DNA of 38,680 nt, taken from NCBI GenBank assembly GCA_964617625.1, contig CAZTZL010000030.1, forward strand, positions 1 through 38,680. The letters are read 5' to 3'. Source of the stretch: CAZTZL01 sp964617625. GTDB taxonomy: Bacteria; Zhuqueibacterota; QNDG01; DSAB01. A program made the position numbers and the translations under genes. The stretch's first letter is position 1. Every line of letters begins with the position of its first letter. This document shows, piece after piece, positions 15,134 to 23,618 of this stretch. A model generated the notes under the pieces. The model saw only the letters and a list, made by a program, of their open reading frames with translations. It searched no databases and was not told the origin of the DNA.

Positions 15134-16186
15134 TCAATCTTTTAATAGCGGAATGTTAAGATGTATAGTGGTTCCTTTGCCGGGAGCGCCATGGATTGTA
15201 ATTTTTCCTCCCAGATATTCAATCCGCTCTTTCATTCCGATGATCCCGAAGGATTTGGGATCGGTAATTTCGTTTTCTGTGATTCCTTTTCCGTTATCAC
15301 GGATCGTTAATTCGAAATGGCTGTTCCGTGTTTGTAAAGTGACATGGATTTGGGTTGCTCTGGCATGACGCGTGATGTTGGTCAGGGTTTCCTGAAATAT
15401 TCTGAAAACGGCGGTTGTCAGATTTTCTTTTAGAACGAGCTCCTCTGAATGAAGATTCATCTGGCAATGAATGCCCGTGCGTTTTTCAAATTCCTGGGTT
15501 TCCCATTCGATAGCAGCGATTAAACCCAGGTCATCCAGAAGGCCCGGCCTGAGATCAGAAGAGATCCTTTTAATTGTTTTGGCAGTTTCATCGATGAGCG
15601 ATACCATCGATCTGGTTTTTTCGATTAGAGGTGCCTGATCTTCGTTCAGTCTTTTATTGAGCCAGAACAGGTCCATTTTCAAAGCTGTTAATGCCTGTCC
15701 CAGTTCGTCATGGATTTCTCTTGCTACTCGGGTTCGTTCCTCTTCGCGGACAGACTGTAAATGGGCCGCAAGATTTAACAATTGTTCGCGTGACGCTTTT
15801 AATTCTTTTTCGATTTGATATTTATACAATGAAGTTTCGATGACACTCCGCAATTCTTGAGATTGAAACGGTTTTAAAATATATCCATATGGGGTTGTTT
15901 TTTTCGCGCGATCCAGTGTTTTTTTATCTGCATACGCAGTCAAATATATAATCGGGACGTCGTATCGTGTATTGATTTTTTTCGCAAGAGTGATGCCATC
16001 GGATTTTTTGCTAAGCCGGACATCCATCAATATAAGTTGAATATCTTTGGTTTTTAAAGCTTCAAAAGTCAGTTTGGCCGTTGATGCGATAGCGGGGACC
16101 CGGTAGCCGAGTTTTTCGAGGTTTTGTTTAATATCCTCGGCAACAATTCTTTCATCTTCAACAATTAAAATGTTGAGATTATTCAT
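15134..16186 (-). CDS. NarX/DesK-type histidine kinase with N-terminal receiver
   Basis: 350 residues, ATG at 16186 with GGGAAA upstream. Receiver (3-118; Asp55 in LILMDVRL, Thr83, Lys105 in LKPFQ), a short coil, HisKA_3 dimerisation domain (about 145-215) with His159 in REIHDELGQ, and a short HATPase_c (about 250-348; ETLTNITRHARA, IRDNGKGI, SFGIIGMKERI). This is the cytoplasmic NarL-partner type of kinase. There is no membrane segment; the receiver in front should make the kinase dependent on another phosphodonor. The LuxR-type regulator gene follows after 31 bases. Confidence 0.94.
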   Translation of the reverse strand: MNNLNILIVEDERIVAEDIKQNLEKLGYRVPAIASTAKLTFEALKTKDIQLILMDVRLSKKSDGITLAKKINTRYDVPIIYLTAYADKKTLDRAKKTTPYGYILKPFQSQELRSVIETSLYKYQIEKELKASREQLLNLAAHLQSVREEERTRVAREIHDELGQALTALKMDLFWLNKRLNEDQAPLIEKTRSMVSLIDETAKTIKRISSDLRPGLLDDLGLIAAIEWETQEFEKRTGIHCQMNLHSEELVLKENLTTAVFRIFQETLTNITRHARATQIHVTLQTRNSHFELTIRDNGKGITENEITDPKSFGIIGMKERIEYLGGKITIHGAPGKGTTIHLNIPLLKD

Positions 16187-16201
16187 GGTGATTTCCCGGG
16201 C

Positions 16202-16585
16202 TTACTTTGAGAGTAGGGTTCGAATTTTATCCAGTATTATTGTAGGAGAACTGTCTCCCTTGATTCGATAGTCATTTGCTCCTAACTCAAGTCCTTTTCG
16301 AATATCTTTGCCCGATCCAAGCACAGAAAAAATGATGACAGGAATATTCTTGGTTGTTTCGTTATCGCGAATTTTTGTGAGAACTTCGTATCCACTGAGG
16401 TCCGGCAGAATCAAATCCAGGAGAATCATGTCAGGTATTTCCGTTTTTATCAGTTCCCAGCCTCTCTGGCCGCTGGCCGCTTCCAGAACTTCATATCCAT
16501 CACTTTCAAGAACACCTCGGTAAATCAATCGAAATCCTGCCTGATCTTCGATAATTATAATTTTTTTCTTTTCCGTTTCATTCAT
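16202..16585 (-). CDS. Receiver-only response regulator
   Basis: 127 residues, ATG at 16585 preceded by AAGGAG at 7-base spacing. A single receiver: IIEDQAGFRLIYRG pocket, Asp in MILLDLILPDLSG, Ser in IIFSVLGSGKDI, Lys in YRIKGDSSP. The usual Pro after the Lys is Gly. It lies between two kinase genes (17 and 15 bases from them), so it is probably part of the same transcript and may shuttle phosphate between them. No output domain is present. Confidence 0.92.
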   Translation of the reverse strand: MNETEKKKIIIIEDQAGFRLIYRGVLESDGYEVLEAASGQRGWELIKTEIPDMILLDLILPDLSGYEVLTKIRDNETTKNIPVIIFSVLGSGKDIRKGLELGANDYRIKGDSSPTIILDKIRTLLSK

Positions 16586-16602
16586 ATGTTACTCCTTATA
16601 CC

Positions 16603-18639
16603 TTAGATGGCTAATGGAATTTTTAATGTAAAGCAGCTTCCTTTTTTGCTTGTTGAATCAAGAAAAATATCACCATTCTGAAGTCTGAGGAATTCCCTGG
16701 CAATATAGAGACCCAAGCCGCATCCGCTTTGTGTGGATGGGCCCCCATAAAGGATTTGGCCCTTCTGAAAAATTTTATTTCGAATATTGCCAGTGATTCC
16801 GCTTCCTGTATCCATGATTTTAATGAAGCAGAATTTATTTTGAATCTCTGTTTGAATTGTGATAGAACCCTTGGAGGTAAATTTAACTGCGTTATCCAAA
16901 ACATTGTTTAGCGCTTCAAATAGTTTGTCTTTATCGGCAAGTACTGAAATGATTTTCTTATTGGGAGTGTATTTTAATATCAATCCTTTTTGTTTGATAC
17001 TGTTGTTGTATTCGGTTATAACAGAATTGATCATTTTGTTGATATCGAACATGGACAGATTGACGGAAATCACCTTGCGTTCGATTCTCGATACATCGAG
17101 AAGAGTGGATATAAGACGGAAATTACGGGCACTGATTTGATGCATTTCCTGGAGATATATTTTTTGTTTTTCTGAAAAATCTCCGGCCATACCTCTCAAC
17201 ATAATATCGGTAAATTCTTTGATTTCTGCTACAGGAGTTTTTAACTGATGAGAAACCAGGGATACAAAGTCGCTTTTCATTTGTTCGATTTTTTTCCGCC
17301 CGGTAATATCTCGTATGGTAACAAGATGGGCCTTTTTACCTTCCCATTTTGTGCTGACCGTACGTATCTCACCGATACCGGTCGCATCTTTCTGGAGATT
17401 GATAATAATCTCGTCTGACCGGCCATTTATCGGTGTATACGGGAAAGGTCTGCCGATTAAACGTTTTGAGATGTGGCCCAGAAATCTTTTAGCCGTTGGA
17501 TTGATAAAGCGGACAATATCCCGATCGTCCACAACGATAATACCTTCTCCGCCTTTTTCAACGATATTGTGAAAACTCGATTGGCTGTTGAACAATTTTT
17601 CTTCTGTTTTTTGCCGTTCGAGGATTTCCTTTTCAAGTTTATGATTGATTTTTTTTAATGTGGAAGTGCGCTCATCCACCAACTCTTCCAAATGCGTCCG
17701 GTGTTGATTTAAAGTCTTTTCAACCTGCATTCTTTTTACGGCAATGCCAAGCTGCATGGCTCCTTTTTCCAAAAGTTCGAGCGTCTCCAAAGAAATCTGG
17801 TTTTTTTTACTGTTTACTATATGAAGCAAACCGATTATTTTGTTTTCCACTGTAATCGGAATCCACGCTGCTGATTGATAGGGATACTGGCTGTACAAAT
17901 CTTTGATCCAGTTCCCCTTTTTTCTCGCGGTTGAAGCAATATGACCTTTGATGTCATTAAGGATGGCTGAACCTGCTTTTGTGAAGTATGAAAATTCCGG
18001 ATTGTTTTTATCAACCATTGATAGAGTGAATATTTCCGGATCGGGTTTCAAAGGGAATCTGGATTCGGCTGTTACAAATGATTTTGAAAAACCATCCGAA
18101 ATAACATAGGGTGAATTGCCTTTTTCATCTAGAAGGCGGATACCGGCCGATGTATATTTGGTATATTCTTTAACTTCAAAGAGAAATTGTTTGACCACTT
18201 TTGGAATGGTGTCGCTCTGGTTGGCGATTTCAAGCAAGCGGTGGGAAAACCGGATTCTTTTGTCGATCCGATGTTTATGGAGTGCGATTTCAATTGCTGT
18301 TCGCAGGTCCAGAATTTCAAACGGTTTGATGATGTAGCCGAAGGGCTCCGTGATCTTTGCCCGTTTTAAAATATTATCGTCCACAAAAGCGGTCAAATAA
18401 ATGACAGGGATATCGAATTGAGATCGAATTTCTTCGGCTGCTTCAATGCCGTCAACCTCTCCTTTCAGCTTGATGTCCATCAAAACCAGATCCGGTTTTG
18501 TTTGAGATACAGTTTGGATCACTTCTTCGCCGCTTGTAATGACCGCAGACACCGTATAATTCAATTTGAATAAGATTTGTCTGATATTTTCAGAGACAAT
18601 CAGTTCGTCTTCGACGATTAATATTTTTTCCGAAGCCAT
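16603..18639 (-). CDS. Histidine kinase, REC-GAF-PAS-HisKA-HATPase
   Basis: 678 residues, ATG at 18639 with AGGGAAAT just upstream. Order: receiver (4-118; Asp55 in LVLMDIKL, Thr83, Lys105 in IKPFE), GAF (about 130-305; SAAWIPITVENKIIGLLHIV), a coiled coil (about 305-350), PAS (about 352-450, ends IRDITGRKKIEQ), HisKA with His464 in SHQLKTPV, and HATPase_c (NNVLDNAVKF, MDTGSGI, GCGLGLYIARE). It is cytoplasmic, with a small-ligand or redox input through GAF and PAS and a phosphorelay input through the receiver. It is the first gene of the block; a candidate promoter with a perfect TATAAT lies at 18747-18775. Confidence 0.93.
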   Translation of the reverse strand: MASEKILIVEDELIVSENIRQILFKLNYTVSAVITSGEEVIQTVSQTKPDLVLMDIKLKGEVDGIEAAEEIRSQFDIPVIYLTAFVDDNILKRAKITEPFGYIIKPFEILDLRTAIEIALHKHRIDKRIRFSHRLLEIANQSDTIPKVVKQFLFEVKEYTKYTSAGIRLLDEKGNSPYVISDGFSKSFVTAESRFPLKPDPEIFTLSMVDKNNPEFSYFTKAGSAILNDIKGHIASTARKKGNWIKDLYSQYPYQSAAWIPITVENKIIGLLHIVNSKKNQISLETLELLEKGAMQLGIAVKRMQVEKTLNQHRTHLEELVDERTSTLKKINHKLEKEILERQKTEEKLFNSQSSFHNIVEKGGEGIIVVDDRDIVRFINPTAKRFLGHISKRLIGRPFPYTPINGRSDEIIINLQKDATGIGEIRTVSTKWEGKKAHLVTIRDITGRKKIEQMKSDFVSLVSHQLKTPVAEIKEFTDIMLRGMAGDFSEKQKIYLQEMHQISARNFRLISTLLDVSRIERKVISVNLSMFDINKMINSVITEYNNSIKQKGLILKYTPNKKIISVLADKDKLFEALNNVLDNAVKFTSKGSITIQTEIQNKFCFIKIMDTGSGITGNIRNKIFQKGQILYGGPSTQSGCGLGLYIAREFLRLQNGDIFLDSTSKKGSCFTLKIPLAI

Positions 18640-18746
18640 ATTTCCCTGTACTATTACTTGTTTATGAAGATGATCAGTAAATTTTCAAAATTGTGATAGG
18701 TTGTTTGATCTACATTATGAAATTGACAAAAAAACTCGTTTTATAA

Positions 18747-18775
18747 ATTATATGAATAAATAATCTGAGATACAA
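18747..18775 (-). promoter_or_regulatory. Candidate promoter of the two-component block
   Basis: On the minus strand TTGTAT (18775-18770), 17 bases, TATAAT (18752-18747). The -10 is perfect and the spacing optimal; the -35 keeps only TTG. Transcription would start near 18740, leaving a leader of about 100 bases before the first kinase gene. FCB promoters may differ from this consensus. Confidence 0.4.
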
Positions 18776-18788
18776 AGATTATGTTTCT

Positions 18789-19328
18789 TTATCCGGATTG
18801 CGGAGGAAATAATTTCAGGACTTCTTTTACAGCTTCGACAAGGTTGGCCGAAGGATGATTAGGATTGAGTATTCCCTTTCCTATGCCTTGCCATATCAAA
18901 TCGTTTTCTGTGCAATCCACGATATCGATTATCAGTGTGCCTTCTTTGTAATGGACAACATGACCCGGCTGCGTTCTCCAGATGCGTCCCCATCGTCCCA
19001 TATGATAGGCGGGAGGGACAACATCCCTTCGATGTTTGATCATGGCATAAAAGTGGACGCGAAAATCGGCCGTTTCTGCGGGTTCGGCTTTTACAAATCC
19101 TTTCGATTCCAGAACGGTTTGAATCTCATCGAGAACTTCTTTTGTAAATAGCGGATTTTGTGAGATGCCTGTTCGCTGAGGTTTATATTTCGGTTTGACA
19201 AGAGAGAATGTTTTGTACTTTTCAAAAGACACATCTTTGTCATAGTCAATCGCGATACGCATGGATGAACAATGAAAAAGAAAAAGGACAAAAATCATAC
19301 CCGCCGGTAAATAATATCTTCTTCTCAT
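18789..19328 (-). CDS. DUF4136 lipoprotein
   Basis: 179 residues from the ATG at 19328, chosen because AAAGGTGA lies 7 bases before it; a GTG at 19337 lies inside that site. The N-terminus (RRR, hydrophobic stretch, then LFLFHCSS) is a lipoprotein signal with the cysteine of the lipobox about residue 20. The rest matches DUF4136: an early DYDKDVSFEKYKTFSL segment and a late LIIDIVDCTENDLIWQGIG segment. Proteins of this family are envelope lipoproteins of unknown role. It stands alone between the kinase block and the phosphate genes, with about 250 bases of AT-rich sequence upstream in which I see no firm promoter. Confidence 0.85.
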   Translation of the reverse strand: MRRRYYLPAGMIFVLFLFHCSSMRIAIDYDKDVSFEKYKTFSLVKPKYKPQRTGISQNPLFTKEVLDEIQTVLESKGFVKAEPAETADFRVHFYAMIKHRRDVVPPAYHMGRWGRIWRTQPGHVVHYKEGTLIIDIVDCTENDLIWQGIGKGILNPNHPSANLVEAVKEVLKLFPPQSG

Positions 19329-19584
19329 GATTTTCACCTTTAGGATAATAATTAAAACTAATTAAGTCCAAATTAAAGAATTTACATGTAGAAAGTCAAG
19401 CAAAAACTAATCAATTGAGAACAATGATGAAGTTATATAATTGTTCTTTCATGTTTCTAAATATGGGCGAGTAAAAATTTTTGGCAGTTGATTAAGCAAT
19501 AATTTTATAGTAAAAAGTCTGGTTAAATAAACAAACCTTATATTTAAAAAAAGCTGATGAAAACTGATAAAATGCCCGGATGGA

Positions 19585-20259
19585 TTATTTTTGGATTTTT
19601 GGCTTGAATCCTATTCTGTCAAAAGGATTAACTATGCTCGTTGTAATGTTTCTCAAATGAGCATTGATCCGCTTGAGCTGTCTGAAATAGAGTGCAAGTG
19701 TCGCCGAATCACCGAGAGATATGGTCTTGTCTTTTTCGTGAACAAGATCGATTAAACATTTATCGCACTGTTTGCCTATCCATTCATATTTGTTGAAAAG
19801 TTCTAGGGCGGCTTTGTCATCACAGGTTTTAATATATGTTTTTGTCTGTAGAAAATAGTCTTTCACAGATTTCTCAATATTATCCAGATCTTTTGTAAAT
19901 ATTCCTGCATTTAATTTTTTTGATCGGTATGTGGCTAAATCGACAATATTTTTGGTGTAGTCGCCGATTCTTTCAATATCAATAATAATGCTGACAAGTA
20001 CCAATCCGCCCGGAATATCCTGTGGGCCCTGGAGACTGCAATGGGTCAGTACCTTTCTTCGTACTTCTTGCTGGTAGGTATTTACGATTCTATCCTGATT
20101 GTGCACTTTTTTTTCCAATTCCTTATATTTACCGCTTCGAAATGCATCGATTGCTTCGGTAAACATACTGTATGTCATTTCCAGCATCTCGGATGATTGA
20201 TTCCACGATTGATCAAGCAGATTATGAGACTTCCACATTTTAATAAGTTCTCGCCACAT
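19585..20259 (-). CDS. PhoU-like protein
   Basis: 224 residues, ATG at 20259 preceded by AGAGAGGT at about 8 bases. All-helical, with two three-helix PhoU-type repeats: MLEMTYSMFTEAIDAFRSGKYKELEKKVHNQDRIV-type first half and DIERIGDYTKNIVDLA, then KRINAHLRNITTSIVNPFDRI in the second half, where ERIGDYTKNI and the late HLRNITTSIVNPFD carry the expected metal-binding helices. PhoU proteins hold back phosphate uptake and signal phosphate status. It follows the Na/Pi cotransporter gene by 33 bases and likely acts as the PhoU domain that is fused to the transporter in many other bacteria. Confidence 0.88.
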   Translation of the reverse strand: MWRELIKMWKSHNLLDQSWNQSSEMLEMTYSMFTEAIDAFRSGKYKELEKKVHNQDRIVNTYQQEVRRKVLTHCSLQGPQDIPGGLVLVSIIIDIERIGDYTKNIVDLATYRSKKLNAGIFTKDLDNIEKSVKDYFLQTKTYIKTCDDKAALELFNKYEWIGKQCDKCLIDLVHEKDKTISLGDSATLALYFRQLKRINAHLRNITTSIVNPFDRIGFKPKIQK

Positions 20260-20292
20260 TGCTATACCTCTCTTGATTAGAAAATTGTTTGA

Positions 20293-21387
20293 CTAAAATA
20301 TAATAAATAAAATGGGAATAAAGTGAATCAGAATATAAACAATAATAAAGAGAATCAAATTTTTTGTCGATTTGGAGGCTTTCCTTCCGATAAATTGAGC
20401 CAAACCGATGGGGATGAATTTCAAGGGATAAAATATTAAAATTCCGAATATATTGAAAGTGAGATGTGAGAAAGCCACAGTAATCGCTACATTGTTCTGT
20501 GTTGCCATTGCTGCGAGTATGGCAGTCACAGTTGTTCCTATATTTGCTCCCAATGTATATGGGAATACTTGTCTGATTCTCACCAATCCTGCGCCGGCGA
20601 GGGGAATAATCAGGGAGGTTGTCACCGAACTGCTCTGAACGATAGCTGTCATTATAATTCCAAAGGTGAAGCCGAAAAAATCATTTCTGAAAAGATACTG
20701 ATTGATGATTAATTCAATCTTGTCGAGAACCAGCAAACGGATTCTTTTTACCAAAGATGCAAGTGCGAAAAAAAGAAAAGCCAATGAAATGACAATCATA
20801 AATAGTTTTGTGAAAGGCAAATAAGAAATAAGCCTGGCCATAATATCAATAACAGGATCTATTATTAATTTTAATGGATTGAACATTTTTACGCCGCCGG
20901 CTCCTGCAAAAAGTGCTTCCAGTTTAGTGGCTGTTTTTGCGATAATATGAAAATGGATTTCGATAGGGAAAAAAATAATTACAGAACAAACATTGAAGAG
21001 ATCGTGCACCAGGCCAACCGAGAAGGCCCTTCTGAATTCGATCCGATTTCTGATATGGCCGAAAGAAACAATTGTGTTCGTAATCGTGGTTCCGATATTT
21101 GCCCCCATAATAATCGGAATGGCATTGTAAAGTGACAAAGCATTTCCTGCCACAAGCCCGACTACAATGGAAGTCGTGGTCGAGGAACTCTGAATCAGGC
21201 TTGTTGTAACAATTCCGATGATCAGGCCGGCAAACGGATTGGATGTCATTTGAATCATCGTTTCGGCGAATCCCTTGCCGAATAGTTTAAAGGAATACCC
21301 GAGCAGTTTGATGCTGAGCAGAAACAAGTAGACGCTTGCAATAACAATGATGGTGTTAATTATTTTTTCTCGTGTTTCGGAACTCAA
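20293..21387 (-). CDS. Na/Pi cotransporter, NptA/PNaS family
   Basis: 364 residues. Start is a TTG at 21387 with GAGGA 8-9 bases before it; an in-frame TAG lies directly upstream, so no earlier start exists. Two inverted halves each carry the family's QSSS signature: TTSLIQSSSTTTSIVVGLVAG (first half) and TAIVQSSSVTTSLIIPLAGAG (second half), each followed by GANIGTT. About eight to ten hydrophobic segments are visible. The family imports phosphate with sodium across the inner membrane. It lacks the C-terminal PhoU domain of longer homologues (around 550 residues); the separate PhoU-like gene follows at once. A strong candidate promoter (21507-21534) lies about 120 bases upstream. Confidence 0.93.
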   Translation of the reverse strand: MSSETREKIINTIIVIASVYLFLLSIKLLGYSFKLFGKGFAETMIQMTSNPFAGLIIGIVTTSLIQSSSTTTSIVVGLVAGNALSLYNAIPIIMGANIGTTITNTIVSFGHIRNRIEFRRAFSVGLVHDLFNVCSVIIFFPIEIHFHIIAKTATKLEALFAGAGGVKMFNPLKLIIDPVIDIMARLISYLPFTKLFMIVISLAFLFFALASLVKRIRLLVLDKIELIINQYLFRNDFFGFTFGIIMTAIVQSSSVTTSLIIPLAGAGLVRIRQVFPYTLGANIGTTVTAILAAMATQNNVAITVAFSHLTFNIFGILIFYPLKFIPIGLAQFIGRKASKSTKNLILFIIVYILIHFIPILFIIF

Positions 21388-21506
21388 CTACCATTTCCTC
21401 ATTTTTGATTCTTATCTACTACGATAAATTTTGACATGTTCCCTAATTTTGATTTGATATTGATTTTTACTGAATAGGAAATAGATCGAAGATATACTTG
21501 ACATAT

Positions 21507-21534
21507 AAGATAAAATATTTCTTGTATTTGTCAA
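21507..21534 (-). promoter_or_regulatory. Candidate promoter of the Na/Pi cotransporter genes
   Basis: On the minus strand TTGACA (21534-21529), 16 bases, TATCTT (21512-21507). The -35 is perfect. The same stretch is an imperfect palindrome from 21498 to 21534: TTGACATATAAGAT on plus and TTGACAAATACAAGA on minus meet around AAATATTT, suggesting an overlapping operator. A leader of about 110 bases follows. Confidence 0.45.
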
Positions 21535-21699
21535 ATGTGTTTTTCTTATTTTCTGATTTTTTTTCTTCGACTTCGGCATTTTGTTTTTGAACGGCAACAT
21601 TAATATACTTAATCTTTTTAAAAATTGTACTCTGAAAATTAATCATTGAAAATCTTGACTAAACACATTTTTATCAAATTTTTTTGTAAAAAATATTTG

Positions 21700-21728
21700 T
21701 TGCATCTGAAACTTTTATGCTGTATATT
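21700..21728 (+). promoter_or_regulatory. Candidate promoter of the TetR/export operon
   Basis: TTGCAT (21700-21705), 17 bases, TATATT (21723-21728). Transcription would start near 21735, about 60 bases before the TetR ATG. It points away from the Na/Pi promoter at 21507-21534, so the 400-base region holds two divergent promoters. Confidence 0.4.
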
Positions 21729-21796
21729 GCGTACGATTATGGTAAGATTAGCCGAATATCGTATAGATAGCAGTGTTAAGTAAGGAATAGTTTTTG

Positions 21797-22390
21797 ATGT
21801 CCATTTCACAGAGTCCAAAACAGAAACAAATCATTCAAACGGCCAGAGCGTTGTTCTGGAAATACGGGATGAACCGGGTTTCTGTCGAAGAAATTTGTCG
21901 GGAAGCGGGTATCAGTAAAATGACATTCTACAATTATTACAAAAATAAAAACGATCTCGCTGTCGCTATTTTAGATATAATTCAGGACGAGGGAATGCAA
22001 AAATATCAGAAAATCATGAATCAAAAGATTCCCTTTGTGGAAAAAGTGAAACTGTCTATTCAATTAAAAATGGAGGGGACCGAGGCTTTAAGCTCCGAGT
22101 TTTTTAATGATCTTCATAAAAATGCCACACCTGAAGTAAAAGCCCATTTTCAAAAGATGTACCAGGAAAGTATTCAACTTGTTTTGAACGATTATCTGAA
22201 AGCACAAAAGCGCGGCGATATTCGAAAGGATGTAAAACCGGAATTCATTCTCTATTTTTTAAACCATCTCATTGACATGACCAATGATGACAAGCTGGAA
22301 AAAATGTATAATTCTCCCCAGGATATGATTATGGAACTGACCAATTTTTTCTTTTACGGCATTCTGCCCCGGAGTAAAAAATTACTATGA
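21797..22390 (+). CDS. TetR-family transcriptional regulator
   Basis: 197 residues from the ATG at 21797, with AAGGAA about 9 bases upstream. The N-terminal TetR helix-turn-helix is clear (about 8-55: IIQTARALFWKYGMNRVSVE, then ICREAGISKMTFYNYYKNKNDL). The C-terminal half is an all-helical ligand and dimer domain (about 60-195) of unknown ligand. Its stop overlaps the start of the barrel protein gene (ATGA), so it heads the export operon and probably represses it in the absence of a lipid-like or drug-like ligand; this last step is inference. Confidence 0.93.
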   Translation: MSISQSPKQKQIIQTARALFWKYGMNRVSVEEICREAGISKMTFYNYYKNKNDLAVAILDIIQDEGMQKYQKIMNQKIPFVEKVKLSIQLKMEGTEALSSEFFNDLHKNATPEVKAHFQKMYQESIQLVLNDYLKAQKRGDIRKDVKPEFILYFLNHLIDMTNDDKLEKMYNSPQDMIMELTNFFFYGILPRSKKLL

Positions 22391-23589
22391 GTATTAAGGA
22401 TTATAAAATATTATTTATATCCTGTTTTACTGCCGGTATTCTGATTATTTCCCCGAGTCATGCAAAGAACGTTAATTTGCAGGGACAGCTTTCGGGATGG
22501 GCTCTGGTCAATACCGATCAGGATTATCAGACACAAATTGGAACACGTTATATTCCTGCTGTTTCCGGATTGCTTCCGTTCTCTTCTTCTTTGTCCCTGG
22601 ATACGGAAATCTCATGCAATATGTATGCTTCAACAGTATTCAGTCACAATCAAGCAACCCGGAGCGATAACAACCTCAAGACCTATAGATTGTGGTTTCG
22701 GTTTTATACAAATCAATTTGAAGCGCGATTGGGTCTTCAGAAGATCAACTTTGGATCGGCCACGCTTTTCCGGCCGCTGATGTGGTTCGACCAGATCGAT
22801 CCGCAGGATCCTTTGCAGCTGACAGATGGTGTTTATGCAGTCCTTTTAAAATACTATTTCCTCGACAACGCCAATATCTGGTTTTGGGGATTGTACGGAA
22901 ATAACGAAACGAAAGGATGGGAATTTATCCCAACTGAAAAAAAATCCATAGAATTGGGAGGACGGATACAGCATCCGGTCCCCCGCGGCGAAATGGCTTT
23001 AACCTATCACCGGAGACAGGCGGATGTCCAGCGGGGAATTCCTCAATTGATCCGATTGGCAGGATTGCCGGAGGATTTTTCGGACTTGGCATCCACTCTG
23101 CTCGACTTGAAACCCGCAACCGAACAGCGGTTCGGCGTTGACGGCAAGTGGGATATTATCGTTGGACTTTGGGGTGAGGCGGTATTCATTCATCGGAACA
23201 TCGACTGGCTGCCTTATAAATATCAGCGGATGATTACTGCCGGAACGGATTACACGTTTGGACTGGGCAACGGCATTCACTGTCTGTATGAACATTTCTG
23301 GTTCGAGATTTCAGAAAAAATGTTTGGGAACGGAGAGGGGATGGAATTTTCCGCTTTTGCAGCAAATTATCCCATGGGCCTTCTCGATAATTTTACAGGG
23401 ATGGTCTATTACGATTGGGAGAATAAGGAATGGTACCGTTTTTTCAACTGGCAGCGTACGTATGACAATTTCAGTTTTTATCTAATCGGATTCTGGAATC
23501 CGGATCAATTTCAAATTTATCAAAATCTGACTGAAACCAATATGTTTGCCGGGAAAGGATTTCAAATCATAGTGGTTTTCAATCATTAA
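22387..23589 (+). CDS. Probable outer-membrane beta-barrel protein
   Basis: 400 residues. ATG at 22387 overlaps the TetR stop (ATGA). The N-terminus has a signal peptide (hydrophobic stretch about 8-24 ending SHA). After it come alternating polar/aromatic strands with barrel-like turns throughout (for example LKTYRLWFRFYTNQFEARLGLQ, then repeated strands such as NFSFYLIGFWNPDQ), and the last strand ends KGFQIIVVFNH with aromatic residues near the end. I do not recognise a named family. Its place directly before an ABC exporter, with a LolA-like carrier at the operon end, suggests a barrel receiving or releasing the exported substrate at the outer membrane. Confidence 0.75.
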   Translation: MSIKDYKILFISCFTAGILIISPSHAKNVNLQGQLSGWALVNTDQDYQTQIGTRYIPAVSGLLPFSSSLSLDTEISCNMYASTVFSHNQATRSDNNLKTYRLWFRFYTNQFEARLGLQKINFGSATLFRPLMWFDQIDPQDPLQLTDGVYAVLLKYYFLDNANIWFWGLYGNNETKGWEFIPTEKKSIELGGRIQHPVPRGEMALTYHRRQADVQRGIPQLIRLAGLPEDFSDLASTLLDLKPATEQRFGVDGKWDIIVGLWGEAVFIHRNIDWLPYKYQRMITAGTDYTFGLGNGIHCLYEHFWFEISEKMFGNGEGMEFSAFAANYPMGLLDNFTGMVYYDWENKEWYRFFNWQRTYDNFSFYLIGFWNPDQFQIYQNLTETNMFAGKGFQIIVVFNH

Positions 23590-23618
23590 ATTTTCGACTG
23601 TTTTTTAGGAGGACAGAT

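Noticed and set aside
21412..21600. 62-codon minus-strand frame rich in Lys and Ser
   Set aside because: It covers the Na/Pi promoter region, has no ribosome binding site and looks like AT-rich chance coding.
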